From: Casp-actino8 sp039800005
GTDB taxonomy: Bacteria; Actinomycetota; Acidimicrobiia; Acidimicrobiales; Ilumatobacteraceae
Assembly: GCA_039800005.1 (NCBI GenBank)
Contig: JBDLRN010000024.1
Coordinates: forward strand, 1 to 57,035
DNA: 57,035 nt
Reading direction: 5' to 3'
Position 1 is the first letter of the stretch; each line of letters starts with the position of its first letter. This document shows, piece by piece, positions 42,105 to 50,485 of this stretch. The notes beneath the pieces are model-generated. The model searched no databases. It had not been told where the DNA came from and worked only from the letters and a program-made list of their open reading frames with translations. The position numbers and the translations under genes are program-made.

Positions 42105-44090
42105 ATGACCGACTACCTCTTCTATCTGCTGCTCGGCAGCGCCGCCGGTGGCATCATCGCCGCACTCGGTCTGGGCATGGTCCTCACCTACCAGGCATCG
42201 GGCGTCGTGAACTTCGCGGCAGGTGCCATGGCCATGTGGTCCACGTACGTGTATGCCGAATTGCGCAACGGCGCGTATCCGTTCCCGATTCCGGGTCTGC
42301 CCGATCGCTATCACTTCGCCGACGACGTCGGATACCGGTGGGCGCTGATCCTCGCGCTGCTCACGTCGGCATTGTTGGGATTGCTCGTCTACCTCTTCAT
42401 CTTCAAACCATTACGACAGGCACCCGCGCTCGCCAAGGTCGTGGCGAGCGTCGGCCTCATCATCGTGTTCATCACCTTGGTGACGCGGCGTTTCGAGGAT
42501 CAATCGGCCATGCGAGTTCCGAACATCCTCCCGCGCGAGCCGGTGACCATCACCGGTGACCTCACGGTGCCACGTGACGGATTGTGGCTCCTGTTCATCG
42601 TCGTAGTCGTCGCCGGCTTGCTGTGGCTGGGCAGTCGCTTCCTCCGCGTCGGTCTGGCCATCCGAGCGTCGGCCGAGAACGAGAAGGGCGCCGTTCTTCT
42701 CGGTTACTCCCCCGATCGCCTGGCGGCTCTCGGTTGGGTGATGTCCTCGGTGATCACGTCGTTCCTCGCCATCCTCGCCGCTCCGCAACTCCAGCTCAAT
42801 CCGACCATCTACACCTTCGGTTTCCTCGTCCCGGCCCTCGGTGCGGCGTTGATCGGCAAGTTCCAGAACTTCGGCCCGACGCTCGTGACCGGAGTGCTGA
42901 TCGGCATGGGGCAGTCACTGTGCACGAAGTTGCAGAACGACATCTCGTGGTTCCCCGAGTACGGAGCACGCGAAGGCATCCCGTTCGTGATCATCATCCT
43001 GACGATGATCTTCCTGGGCGAGCGCTTGCCCGACCGCGGCGCGGTCAAGATGTGGAAGCTGCCGACCGTTCCTCCGGCGCGGGTGACGCCCGTGTCGTTC
43101 CTCACGCCCACCGTTCTGGCGATCGTCGGCGTGCTGGTGCTCAGCCCACTTTGGCGAGCGGCGATCATGACGACGGTCATCGCCGCCGTACTCGCGTTGT
43201 CGCTCGTCGTGCTCACAGGTTTCGGTGGTCAGACCTCGTTGTCGCAGATGGCCTTCGCTGGCATCGCCGGCTTCGCGCTCTCCAAGCTTGCGATGAGATT
43301 CGACATCCCGTTCCCCATCGCACCTCTCCTGGCGGCCATTGCCGCCATGATCTTCGGTCTGATCGTGGGTCTGCCCGCGCTGCGCGTACGCGGAACCAAT
43401 CTGGCCATCGTCACCCTCGCCGGTGGAGTGACGATCGCTGAGTTCGTCTTCAAGAATCCGTGGGTGATCGGTGACATCTCGAGTGGTGGGGCCAAGGTTC
43501 CGAATCCATCACTGGCGGGGTGGGACTTCGGCCTCGTGTACGGCGACAAGGTGTCACGTCCGATCTTCGGCGTGTTCCTCATCATCGTGCTCGCCTTGCT
43601 CGGCTTGCTCGTCGCCAACATTCGCCGATCGGGGTCCGGTCGAGTGATGCTGGCGGTACGCGGCAACGAGCGGGCCGCCGCTGCGATCGGGATCGACGTG
43701 ACTCGCGTGAAGATGACGATGTTCGCCGCCTCGTCGTTCATCGCCGGGGTGGGGGGCACGCTGATCGCCTACCGCTTCGGCTCGGTGTCCGATCTGTCGT
43801 ACGGCGTGGTCGCCTCGCTCACTGCTCTGGCCGTCGCCTATCTGGGTGGCATCACGAGTGTGAGTGGTGCGGTGACGGCCGGTATCACCGCTCAGGCGGG
43901 CATCGCCTTCTACGCCATGGGGCGACTGTTCGATGGCATGGGAAGTTGGGAAGCACTGATCGGTGGTGTGCTCCTCATCGTGACGGCCATCATGAACCCG
44001 GAAGGCATCGCCGGAGGCATCCGTCTACAGGTCGCGGCTGCGCGGGCCAAGAAGGAACAGCAAGCGCTGGCGTCGACTGCGGCTCACTGA
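42105..44090 (+). CDS. Fused LivH-LivM ABC transporter permease
   Basis: One 661-residue membrane protein combining both Liv permeases. The first half (about 1-310) is LivH-like (ALGLGMVLTYQASGVVNFAAG near the start, RASAENEKGAVLLGYSPDRL), the second (about 340-645) LivM-like (VLTGFGGQTSLSQMAFAGIAG, AVRGNERAAAAIGIDVTRVK). These segments normally contact the ATPases LivG and LivF. No ATPase gene is in the window, so the ATP-binding subunits must be encoded elsewhere or be shared. The last seven bases overlap the convergent gene at 44084. Confidence 0.93.
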   Translation: MTDYLFYLLLGSAAGGIIAALGLGMVLTYQASGVVNFAAGAMAMWSTYVYAELRNGAYPFPIPGLPDRYHFADDVGYRWALILALLTSALLGLLVYLFIFKPLRQAPALAKVVASVGLIIVFITLVTRRFEDQSAMRVPNILPREPVTITGDLTVPRDGLWLLFIVVVVAGLLWLGSRFLRVGLAIRASAENEKGAVLLGYSPDRLAALGWVMSSVITSFLAILAAPQLQLNPTIYTFGFLVPALGAALIGKFQNFGPTLVTGVLIGMGQSLCTKLQNDISWFPEYGAREGIPFVIIILTMIFLGERLPDRGAVKMWKLPTVPPARVTPVSFLTPTVLAIVGVLVLSPLWRAAIMTTVIAAVLALSLVVLTGFGGQTSLSQMAFAGIAGFALSKLAMRFDIPFPIAPLLAAIAAMIFGLIVGLPALRVRGTNLAIVTLAGGVTIAEFVFKNPWVIGDISSGGAKVPNPSLAGWDFGLVYGDKVSRPIFGVFLIIVLALLGLLVANIRRSGSGRVMLAVRGNERAAAAIGIDVTRVKMTMFAASSFIAGVGGTLIAYRFGSVSDLSYGVVASLTALAVAYLGGITSVSGAVTAGITAQAGIAFYAMGRLFDGMGSWEALIGGVLLIVTAIMNPEGIAGGIRLQVAAARAKKEQQALASTAAH

Positions 44091-44509
44091 CCTGCGGCGC
44101 GCTGTCGCCATTCCTCGTCGGTCCACAACGCACGAATTTCGGTCGTGATGAAGTCACTCGTCCAGCGGACCATGTCGGCCCACGGGAATTCGGCACTCGC
44201 CATCTCGGTGAAGGCCATACCGGCGAGGATCAACTCGGCGTCCTCGATGTGCAACTCGAATTCCTTGGGCGGATGGTGACGATCGCTCGCCGAATGAGGA
44301 TCGGACTCGGTCATTCCCCACGACTCGTCGGGCCACAGGGTCTCGATGCGTTGCTCGAGCGACATGATCTCGTCGAGATTCCACGAACGTCGACCCCAGC
44401 CGGTGTCCTCGCCGCCGAACATCACGAGTTGGTCGCTCATGATGCCGAGAATGATCCGCAGTGCCGAGGCGGCGTCTCGCTCGAGTTGCATGACGCGCGA
44501 CCTGCTCAT
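44084..44509 (-). CDS. Uncharacterised 141-residue protein
   Basis: A soluble, acidic protein with no family that I recognise. It is rich in Trp, Met and Glu; landmarks are SALRIILGIMSDQLVMFGGED and ELILAGMAFTEMASAEFPWAD, both likely helices. A Met at residue 7 is an alternative start. It is convergent with the permease gene (7-base overlap) and divergent from the lipoprotein at 44.7 kb. The open frame, its codon use and position in a gap between operons support it as real, though weakly. Confidence 0.55.
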   Translation of the reverse strand: MSRSRVMQLERDAASALRIILGIMSDQLVMFGGEDTGWGRRSWNLDEIMSLEQRIETLWPDESWGMTESDPHSASDRHHPPKEFELHIEDAELILAGMAFTEMASAEFPWADMVRWTSDFITTEIRALWTDEEWRQRAAGQ

Positions 44510-44686
44510 CGCGCCGTCCTTGAGTCGAGGCAGACACGATCCTGAAAGTTCGACGGCCGATTCACCTGGTCAGTCTGTCAGAGGTCTCGATCGGATGGTC
44601 CAGTCGGCCCATTCACCTTGACGATTTTCGCGAGAAGTCTCCTTTCCCACCAACGCCGTTCCCACACGGACCCGAGGGAGAGGGAC

Positions 44687-45298
44687 ATGAGACGAGTACG
44701 CCGAACGACCCTGATCGCGACCACCGTGGCTCTCCTGTTCACCGCGTGCTCGACCGACGACAGGTCGTCGACGACGGGAACTCTGGCGCCGGCAGTCGAG
44801 GAAGCGGTGTGGCGACAGGTGCCGGCGGCACCGGATCTCTCGGGCGTCTCCACATCGGTTGCGGGAGTGGCCGTCACCGACGAGGTGCGAGCAGCTTTCG
44901 ATTGGCTCGTGCTCGGTCGTGTTCACTGTGGTCGTCGACCACGGGACTGCATCGTCGACGCGCTGGCGGTACCTGGCTCGCCCGTTCACACGACGCTCGT
45001 CGAGACCTTCGCCGACCGGGTGAGACACGGGATCGTCGCCTCTGATCAGGGATCGCATCGACATCGCATCGCCGACGTGGTGATGCTCGCCGACGATCGT
45101 GCCGAGGTGAGGTCGTGCCACACCGACGACATCGTTCTGATGATCAGCGGCTCGAACGGGCGCCCAGCGGCGATCTACGACGAATCGTTGGTGAGTCATT
45201 GGTCGACCTGGACGATGCGGCGCACCGACGAAGGATGGCGATGGACCGACGAAGTGGTCGATGCACGGATCTACGGGGAGGACCGATGCGAATGGTGA
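44687..45298 (+). CDS. Lipoprotein of unknown function
   Basis: A 203-residue secreted lipoprotein: basic N-terminus, hydrophobic core and lipobox FTAC (C21), then a linker and a globular domain with two paired cysteine sites (HCGRRPRDC and later RSCHTDD). No family that I recognise. A purine-rich ribosome site (GAGGGAGAGGGA) precedes the ATG. Its last codons (TGCGAATGGTGA) overlap the start of the next secreted protein by 13 bases, so the two are translated together and are probably exported as a pair. Confidence 0.78.
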   Translation: MRRVRRTTLIATTVALLFTACSTDDRSSTTGTLAPAVEEAVWRQVPAAPDLSGVSTSVAGVAVTDEVRAAFDWLVLGRVHCGRRPRDCIVDALAVPGSPVHTTLVETFADRVRHGIVASDQGSHRHRIADVVMLADDRAEVRSCHTDDIVLMISGSNGRPAAIYDESLVSHWSTWTMRRTDEGWRWTDEVVDARIYGEDRCEW

Positions 45299-46140
45299 GA
45301 TCGATCATGAGGAAGGCTTCGGTGGCGACCCTGATCGGGCTGGTTCTGGCGACAGCACAGTTGCCTGGAGCAGTCGACGCCGCCGATGGCACCGGTAGTG
45401 GTGGCGCATCCGACGGAGTGATCTGGGCCGGAGTTCAGACGGGTGCACCGCCGTCGGGAGGTTCGGGATCGGGTTCGGCCTGCACGTGGACCCTCGAAAC
45501 GGGTTACGACTCCGGCCTCGGAGAGGGCGCGTCCGGACCGATCACGATGCGGATCGGAGAGATCGAGTACGTGTTGTACTCGCGCACGTGCGGAGGGTCG
45601 TCGTCGGTGGTGTGGATTCCGCAACTCGACGCCCGCCAACTCGCGCAGCAGGCGAAGATCCTGGTGCTCGGTCGATTGGGTGTGCCGGCCGTGCACTTCG
45701 CCCCGCCGATCGACGCCAACGTGGTCACCATCGGCACCTGGATCTGGGCCGATCGGTCGTGGTGGCGGGCCGTGTCGGCCACGGCGTGGCTGCCAACTCC
45801 TGATGGTGTCGTGTGGGCGCGCACGACGGCGGTTCCCACCACCTTGACCTTCATCACGGAGGACTCCTTGCGCGACGGCGAACCCCGACGGAGCGTGATG
45901 TGCAACGGTCCCGGTGACGAGTGGTCGTGGACGGCCGGTGACGAGATCACTTCGTCGTGCTCGTACACCTACCAACACGCCTCGACGTCACGACCCGGCG
46001 GTCGGTTCGATGCCGGCGTGGTAGTGGAATGGTCGATCTCCTGGGAGTCGAATGCCGGATCGGGTGGATCGTTGCCGTCTCACACCACGTCGACCCCCTA
46101 CCGCATCACGGTGCAAGAACTTCATGCGTTGGTTCGCTGA
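45286..46140 (+). CDS. Secreted protein of unknown function
   Basis: A 284-residue protein with a cleavable signal peptide (core ASVATLIGLVLATAQL, likely cut after AVDA near residue 32). The mature part starts with a Gly/Ser-rich segment, then beta-rich stretches with several Trp and cysteines (CTWTLETGYDSG, YSRTCGGSSSVVW, SVMCNGPGDEWSW, TSSCSYTYQH) that suggest disulphides. No family that I recognise. Two close Met codons are possible starts; I use 45286 because GGGGAGG precedes it and it overlaps the upstream lipoprotein. Its 3' end overlaps the EamA gene on the other strand by 35 bases. Confidence 0.75.
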   Translation: MRMVRSIMRKASVATLIGLVLATAQLPGAVDAADGTGSGGASDGVIWAGVQTGAPPSGGSGSGSACTWTLETGYDSGLGEGASGPITMRIGEIEYVLYSRTCGGSSSVVWIPQLDARQLAQQAKILVLGRLGVPAVHFAPPIDANVVTIGTWIWADRSWWRAVSATAWLPTPDGVVWARTTAVPTTLTFITEDSLRDGEPRRSVMCNGPGDEWSWTAGDEITSSCSYTYQHASTSRPGGRFDAGVVVEWSISWESNAGSGGSLPSHTTSTPYRITVQELHALVR

Positions 46141-47056
46141 CCTGTTCACCGGCTCGGGCGCGTTGCGACCACACCACGCCGGCGATCACGAGAACCGCCC
46201 CGGTGACCTGGATCGGAACCAGACTCTCGCCCAGGAAGACCACGATCCAGACGAGGGTGATGGCCGGTTCGATCGACGCGAAGAGCGCAGCTGGGGCCGG
46301 ACCAAGACGGGCCACCGCGAGCAAGAACGCGGTCGCGGCCACCACCGTGCTGATGACACCGAGGCCGATCATCGACCAGACGAACTTCGCACCCGACGGT
46401 GCTTGCACTCCGCCCGACAACGCAGCCAGTACCAAGGCGAACGACAACGATCCCGTCATACCCCAGGCGGCGGTGACGAATCCGTCGTTGCTGCGGGCCG
46501 GTGTCGAATCATCCGATGACGGTGTCGTCATGAGGCGTTCGGAGTAGAGGATGTAGCAGGCGTAGATGAACGCGTTCAGGATGGTGAGAACCATGCCAGC
46601 CACCGCGCGACCGTCACCGCCGAACTCGATCTCGGGAACCGTGAAGCCCACACCGACGAGCGTGAGCACGATGGCGACCCACAGGCGCTTCGACGTGGGT
46701 TTACCGAGTAACCATGCGCCGACGGCGACCATGGCCGGATAGGTGTAGCAGAGCACGATGTAGATGGCGCCGGTGAGTCGATCAAGTGCGGCGAAAGCGA
46801 ACCAGGCCATGATGCCGAACGACACGCCGGCGAGATACGGGGGCAACCATCGAACATCGCGTGGTGACCCGCCTTTGCCGAGACGCCGACGAAGAGCGAC
46901 GATCACCCAGGAGATGGGTGCGGCGATCAGGAAACGCCAGATGAGGACGTCACTGGCGGTCAGTTGCTCGAGAACGTTCTTGCCGAAGACCGTGAAGAGT
47001 GAATAGCCGCCCGCACTGGCGAGGATCCAGAGAACGCCGCGTTGCTTGGCCGACAC
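46106..47056 (-). CDS. EamA-family (drug/metabolite superfamily) transporter
   Basis: A ten-helix inner-membrane transporter of 316 residues made of two EamA halves (ILASAGGYSLFTVFGKN at the start of the first, TILNAFIYACYILYSERL at the start of the second). Members export amino acids, sugars or metabolites; the substrate is unknown. The GTG start at 47056 has TAGCGT eight bases upstream. The C-terminus (about 12 residues past the last helix) lies over the 3' end of the secreted-protein gene. It lies 31 bases after the GGDEF gene on the same strand. Confidence 0.9.
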   Translation of the reverse strand: MSAKQRGVLWILASAGGYSLFTVFGKNVLEQLTASDVLIWRFLIAAPISWVIVALRRRLGKGGSPRDVRWLPPYLAGVSFGIMAWFAFAALDRLTGAIYIVLCYTYPAMVAVGAWLLGKPTSKRLWVAIVLTLVGVGFTVPEIEFGGDGRAVAGMVLTILNAFIYACYILYSERLMTTPSSDDSTPARSNDGFVTAAWGMTGSLSFALVLAALSGGVQAPSGAKFVWSMIGLGVISTVVAATAFLLAVARLGPAPAALFASIEPAITLVWIVVFLGESLVPIQVTGAVLVIAGVVWSQRARAGEQVSEPTHEVLAP

Positions 47057-47087
47057 GATGGACGACGCTACGCCACGGAAGGCTCGT

Positions 47088-48476
47088 TCAGGTGTTCATG
47101 AGGTCGCGCTCGACCACGATCTGCATCTCGTCCGACGCGAGTGGACGTCCGAGCAGCGGACCCTGGTGACGTGAGCAACCGTGGGTGCGCAACCTGTCGG
47201 AGTCGTCGATCGTGGACACACCGTCGGCACTCATGACGAGACCCAGTCGTCCGGTGAGGTCGGCCAAGGCGTGCAAGACGGCGTCGTCCACCGGTCGTCG
47301 CCCGTCGACCAGATTTCCGGACACTCGGATCTCGTCGACCGCCACCGCACCGATCGTCGACAGGTCGTCGACGTTCCGCAGACACAACCGGGCTCCACGA
47401 CGGCGAAAGTCGTCGAGAACCCGGGTCGAGTTCTCGGGATCGACGGCGAGGGTCGCCGGAGTGACGTCGAGAGTGAGGTTCGACACGTCGACGTCCTGGA
47501 AGGCGGCGGCGATCTGACCGTCTCGCCAGGCCCGGGGTGTGCATCGTCGCGGCAATTCGATGCGGAACCGGAAGTCGGTGGGAAGACCGAACAACTCGAG
47601 CCGTCGCAACAGAGGTCGTGCTTCGCGGATCAGCGTGGCGGTCAGACGTTCGACGGTGTTGGCGTCGCGTGCAAGATCGAGAAGCTCCGATCCGTCGACG
47701 ATCGAATCGTCGTCGCGTAGCCAGCGAGGCACGATCTCCACGCCGACGAGACGGTCGGTCGCGACGTCGTATTCGGGAACGAAGAAGGGGCGTACGTCTC
47801 CTCGGTCGAGGGCCCGACGCAGTTCGGATTCGTCGAAGGCGCGTCGTGTCTCGACACGTCGCATGTCGACGGTGTGGATCTCGATGCGATCACGGCCGTG
47901 CTCCTTCGCGCGGTGCAAGGCTTGGTTCGCGTGTTCGAGAACCTCGAGGGCGGATCGTTCGGTCCACGGTCCGATGGCCACACCGACGCTCGCGCTCACG
48001 CGAAGCAGGCGACCGTTGATCTCCACTGGTTCGACGACCGAGCGCGCCAGACGTTCGGCGACGCGTCGAAGGTCGACGGAGGGGGAGTCGTCGATGACGA
48101 TCACGAATTCGTCTCCGCCCAGACGAGCGACGTCACCGAGATCGCCGACCACACGATCGAGCCGTCGAGCGACGACGGCGAGCAATGTGTCGCCAGCCGC
48201 GTGTCCGAGAGTGTCGTTGATCGTCTTGAAGCGATCGACGTCGAGATAGAGAACCGAGAAATCGTCGCGCCCGTCGTCGAGGCGCGCCGTGAGACGTTCG
48301 ACGAGGCCGACACGATTGAGAAGCCCACTCAACGAGTCGTGACGAACCGAGTGCTCGAGTCGGTCGTGGTCGTGCCGCACCGAATCGATGACGCGAGCCG
48401 AGTCGCGGAGGCGACGTCGGAGGAACTCACAGGCGACGGCCAGGAGAGCCGAGAGGGCGACGAGTCCGATGACCAC
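47088..48476 (-). CDS. GGDEF protein with degenerate EAL domain
   Basis: A membrane-anchored cyclic-di-GMP protein of 462 residues. One N-terminal helix (about 2-18), a linker, then a GGDEF domain with the metal site YLDVDRFKTINDT (about 77-89) and an intact RLGGDEF (120-124); the RxxD product-inhibition site is absent. The C-terminal EAL-like domain has lost its key residues: EAL reads EIV, the Asp-Asp pair is replaced, the catalytic Lys and the E of the EGVE loop are missing. So diguanylate cyclase activity is likely and phosphodiesterase activity is not; the EAL part may bind c-di-GMP or act as a scaffold. The start is a GTG without a clear ribosome site; the true N-terminus is uncertain. 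Confidence 0.88.
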   Translation of the reverse strand: MVIGLVALSALLAVACEFLRRRLRDSARVIDSVRHDHDRLEHSVRHDSLSGLLNRVGLVERLTARLDDGRDDFSVLYLDVDRFKTINDTLGHAAGDTLLAVVARRLDRVVGDLGDVARLGGDEFVIVIDDSPSVDLRRVAERLARSVVEPVEINGRLLRVSASVGVAIGPWTERSALEVLEHANQALHRAKEHGRDRIEIHTVDMRRVETRRAFDESELRRALDRGDVRPFFVPEYDVATDRLVGVEIVPRWLRDDDSIVDGSELLDLARDANTVERLTATLIREARPLLRRLELFGLPTDFRFRIELPRRCTPRAWRDGQIAAAFQDVDVSNLTLDVTPATLAVDPENSTRVLDDFRRRGARLCLRNVDDLSTIGAVAVDEIRVSGNLVDGRRPVDDAVLHALADLTGRLGLVMSADGVSTIDDSDRLRTHGCSRHQGPLLGRPLASDEMQIVVERDLMNT

Positions 48477-48554
48477 GTCCGGGTATCGGCCGCCCTCGGG
48501 CTGGACTTGAGGAGCGATCGGCGGGGTCGGAAGCGCCCCGACCCTGGTGGGGCC

Positions 48555-49448
48555 TCAGCGGGAGCGCAGACGGGGGATGAGCAGTGGGGTTCGCTCGCAG
48601 TACTCGGCCCAGCCCGGGCGTCGTTCCTGACTCCGCTTCTCGGCGAACGGGATGCTGGCGGTCAGGAACATGACGGTCATGGCCAGTGCCCCGACTCCAG
48701 TCCACCACGAACCCGGGTCGGCGGCCAGAGCGAAGATGAACAAGCCCCACCACCACAACATCTCGCCCAGGTAGTTGGGATGCCGACAGCGTGACCAGAG
48801 GCCGATGTCGAGAACGTCGCCGGGCTGCTTCGTCCGATTGAAACGCCGCAGATCGACATCGGCGAAGTGCTCGAGCGCCACTCCGATGGCGACCACCACG
48901 ACCGCGACGACGTCGAGCACTCCGACGTCGCGCCCGGGAACGCTGGCTGCGGCGACCATCGGCAACGACCCGAGAGTGACCACGACGAGCGGGAACAGAT
49001 GCACCGAGGTGAGGCTGACCAGCCATCGCGGCATCGGAGCATCGGCGTAGAGCTTCACGTAACGCCAGTCCTCGTGGTGCAGACCGGGCCAACCGATGGC
49101 CCAGTTGGCCGTGAGACGGAGCCCCCATGCGACCGCGCCGAGCACAACGAGCCATCGACGAACGTCGCTCGTGTCGTCGATCGTGAGCGCGAACCACACC
49201 GCCATGACCGGGGGCAGCACGCTCCACCAGGCGTCGAAGGTCGATCCGTTGACGGCGATCTGGCTGATGACGTAGAGGATCACCACCGACACCGCGAACC
49301 CGACGATCAGATCGGCGTACGGGTCGTCGACGATCGACGCCGCCACGAGGGCGGCCGTGATGGACACGGCGTACGAGATCGCGATGAAGAGGAACGACCG
49401 CGATCTGCTCCAGTGGCCGAAGCGGTAGTTGCCGGACTGGGAATTCAT
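48555..49448 (-). CDS. DUF1295 membrane protein (steroid reductase/ICMT-like)
   Basis: An integral membrane protein of 297 residues with about seven hydrophobic helices and the C-terminal signature SRCRHPNYLGEMLWWWGLF, shared by DUF1295, steroid 5-alpha-reductase and isoprenylcysteine methyltransferase families (NADPH or SAM binding). A specific reaction cannot be assigned. The ATG at 49448 is six bases after CATGAT; a GTG at 49454 would add two residues. It is a paralogue of the protein at 50.5-51.3 kb, and the acyltransferase between them is divergent, with only 44 bases between starts. Confidence 0.85.
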   Translation of the reverse strand: MNSQSGNYRFGHWSRSRSFLFIAISYAVSITAALVAASIVDDPYADLIVGFAVSVVILYVISQIAVNGSTFDAWWSVLPPVMAVWFALTIDDTSDVRRWLVVLGAVAWGLRLTANWAIGWPGLHHEDWRYVKLYADAPMPRWLVSLTSVHLFPLVVVTLGSLPMVAAASVPGRDVGVLDVVAVVVVAIGVALEHFADVDLRRFNRTKQPGDVLDIGLWSRCRHPNYLGEMLWWWGLFIFALAADPGSWWTGVGALAMTVMFLTASIPFAEKRSQERRPGWAEYCERTPLLIPRLRSR

Positions 49449-49480
49449 CGCCACATCATGACCCAGGTTCCCCGAGGGCC

Positions 49481-49486
49481 TACGAT
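49481..49486 (+). promoter_or_regulatory. Predicted -10 of acyltransferase gene (leaderless)
   Basis: TACGAT fits TANNNT and ends six bases before the ATG at 49493. The divergent DUF1295 gene starts 44 bases away, so the two promoters overlap. Confidence 0.55.
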
Positions 49487-49492
49487 CCAGCC

Positions 49493-50485
49493 ATGGGACG
49501 TCGATGGAAGACCATCCCCGGCTTGTTCCTGGCGGCGATCGTGCTCACGATCGCGATTCCGGTGTGGGTGCCGTTGGCCGTCGTCGTCGATGTCCTTCGG
49601 GGACGCTTCCGATTGCCCGTCGCCCGCCTGCTCACCTTCGGTGTCATGTGGGCCTGGCTCGAAACCGCCGGTGTGGTCACATCGGGCGTCTTCTGGCTGA
49701 CCGGGCGGCGCCGGACCCTGAGGGTGCATTACGCACTCCAGCGTTGGTGGGCGGCGCGTCTCATGACGGCGTTGAAGTGGTCGACCGGCCTGACTCTGCA
49801 CGTCGACGGCATCGATCAATTGCGACCGGGTCCGGTCATGCTCTTCGCTCGGCACGCGAGCCTGGCCGATTCTCTCGTGTCGGCCTACGTGACCACGTCA
49901 CTCGCCGGATTGAACCCGCGCTACGTGTTGAAGAAGGAATTGCTCGCCGACCCGTGCCTCGATGTGGTCGGCCGACGACTGCCCAATCACTTCCTCGATC
50001 GTGAGGCCGCCGACTCGGCTCCCGAACTGAAGGCCCTCGAAGATCTGGTGGCTCCGCTCGATGCCCACGGCGTGGGCGTGATCTTTCCGGAAGGGACCCG
50101 TGCCAATCCGAAGAAGAGAGAGCGATCGCTCGAGCGCATCGCCGCGTCGTTTCCGGCCCGGGCCGAGCGTCTCTCGGCACTGAAACATCTCCTCCCACCC
50201 CGCGCGGCCGGCGCCGCGGCCATGTTGCGCGGTCATCCGACGGCTGATGTGGTCGTTGCCTGGCACGTCGGATTCGAGGGACTCGACACCTTCGGCGGCA
50301 TTCTGCGCGCCTTGGCGAAGCCGGTTGCGCCGATTCAATTGACGTTGCGTCGCGTGCCCCGCACCGAGGTTCCACCCTCGACGCCCGAAGACATGGAATC
50401 CTTCGTGCAATGGCTCGATCAACAGTGGCTGCGTATGGATCGAGAAGTCGATCGTGCTCTGACCGAAAGGAACTCTCATGGGTGA
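49493..50485 (+). CDS. PlsC-type glycerolipid acyltransferase
   Basis: A membrane-bound acyltransferase of 330 residues. Two N-terminal hydrophobic helices (about 8-30 and 48-70), then the acyltransferase domain with the catalytic H-x4-D (H121 to D126 in RHASLADS) and the substrate motif FPEGTR. These define 1-acyl-sn-glycerol-3-phosphate acyltransferase and related enzymes; the acyl acceptor is not certain. Its end overlaps the next gene (ATGGGTGA) by eight bases, so it is translationally linked to the DUF1295 protein and may modify the same lipid. Confidence 0.9.
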   Translation: MGRRWKTIPGLFLAAIVLTIAIPVWVPLAVVVDVLRGRFRLPVARLLTFGVMWAWLETAGVVTSGVFWLTGRRRTLRVHYALQRWWAARLMTALKWSTGLTLHVDGIDQLRPGPVMLFARHASLADSLVSAYVTTSLAGLNPRYVLKKELLADPCLDVVGRRLPNHFLDREAADSAPELKALEDLVAPLDAHGVGVIFPEGTRANPKKRERSLERIAASFPARAERLSALKHLLPPRAAGAAAMLRGHPTADVVVAWHVGFEGLDTFGGILRALAKPVAPIQLTLRRVPRTEVPPSTPEDMESFVQWLDQQWLRMDREVDRALTERNSHG

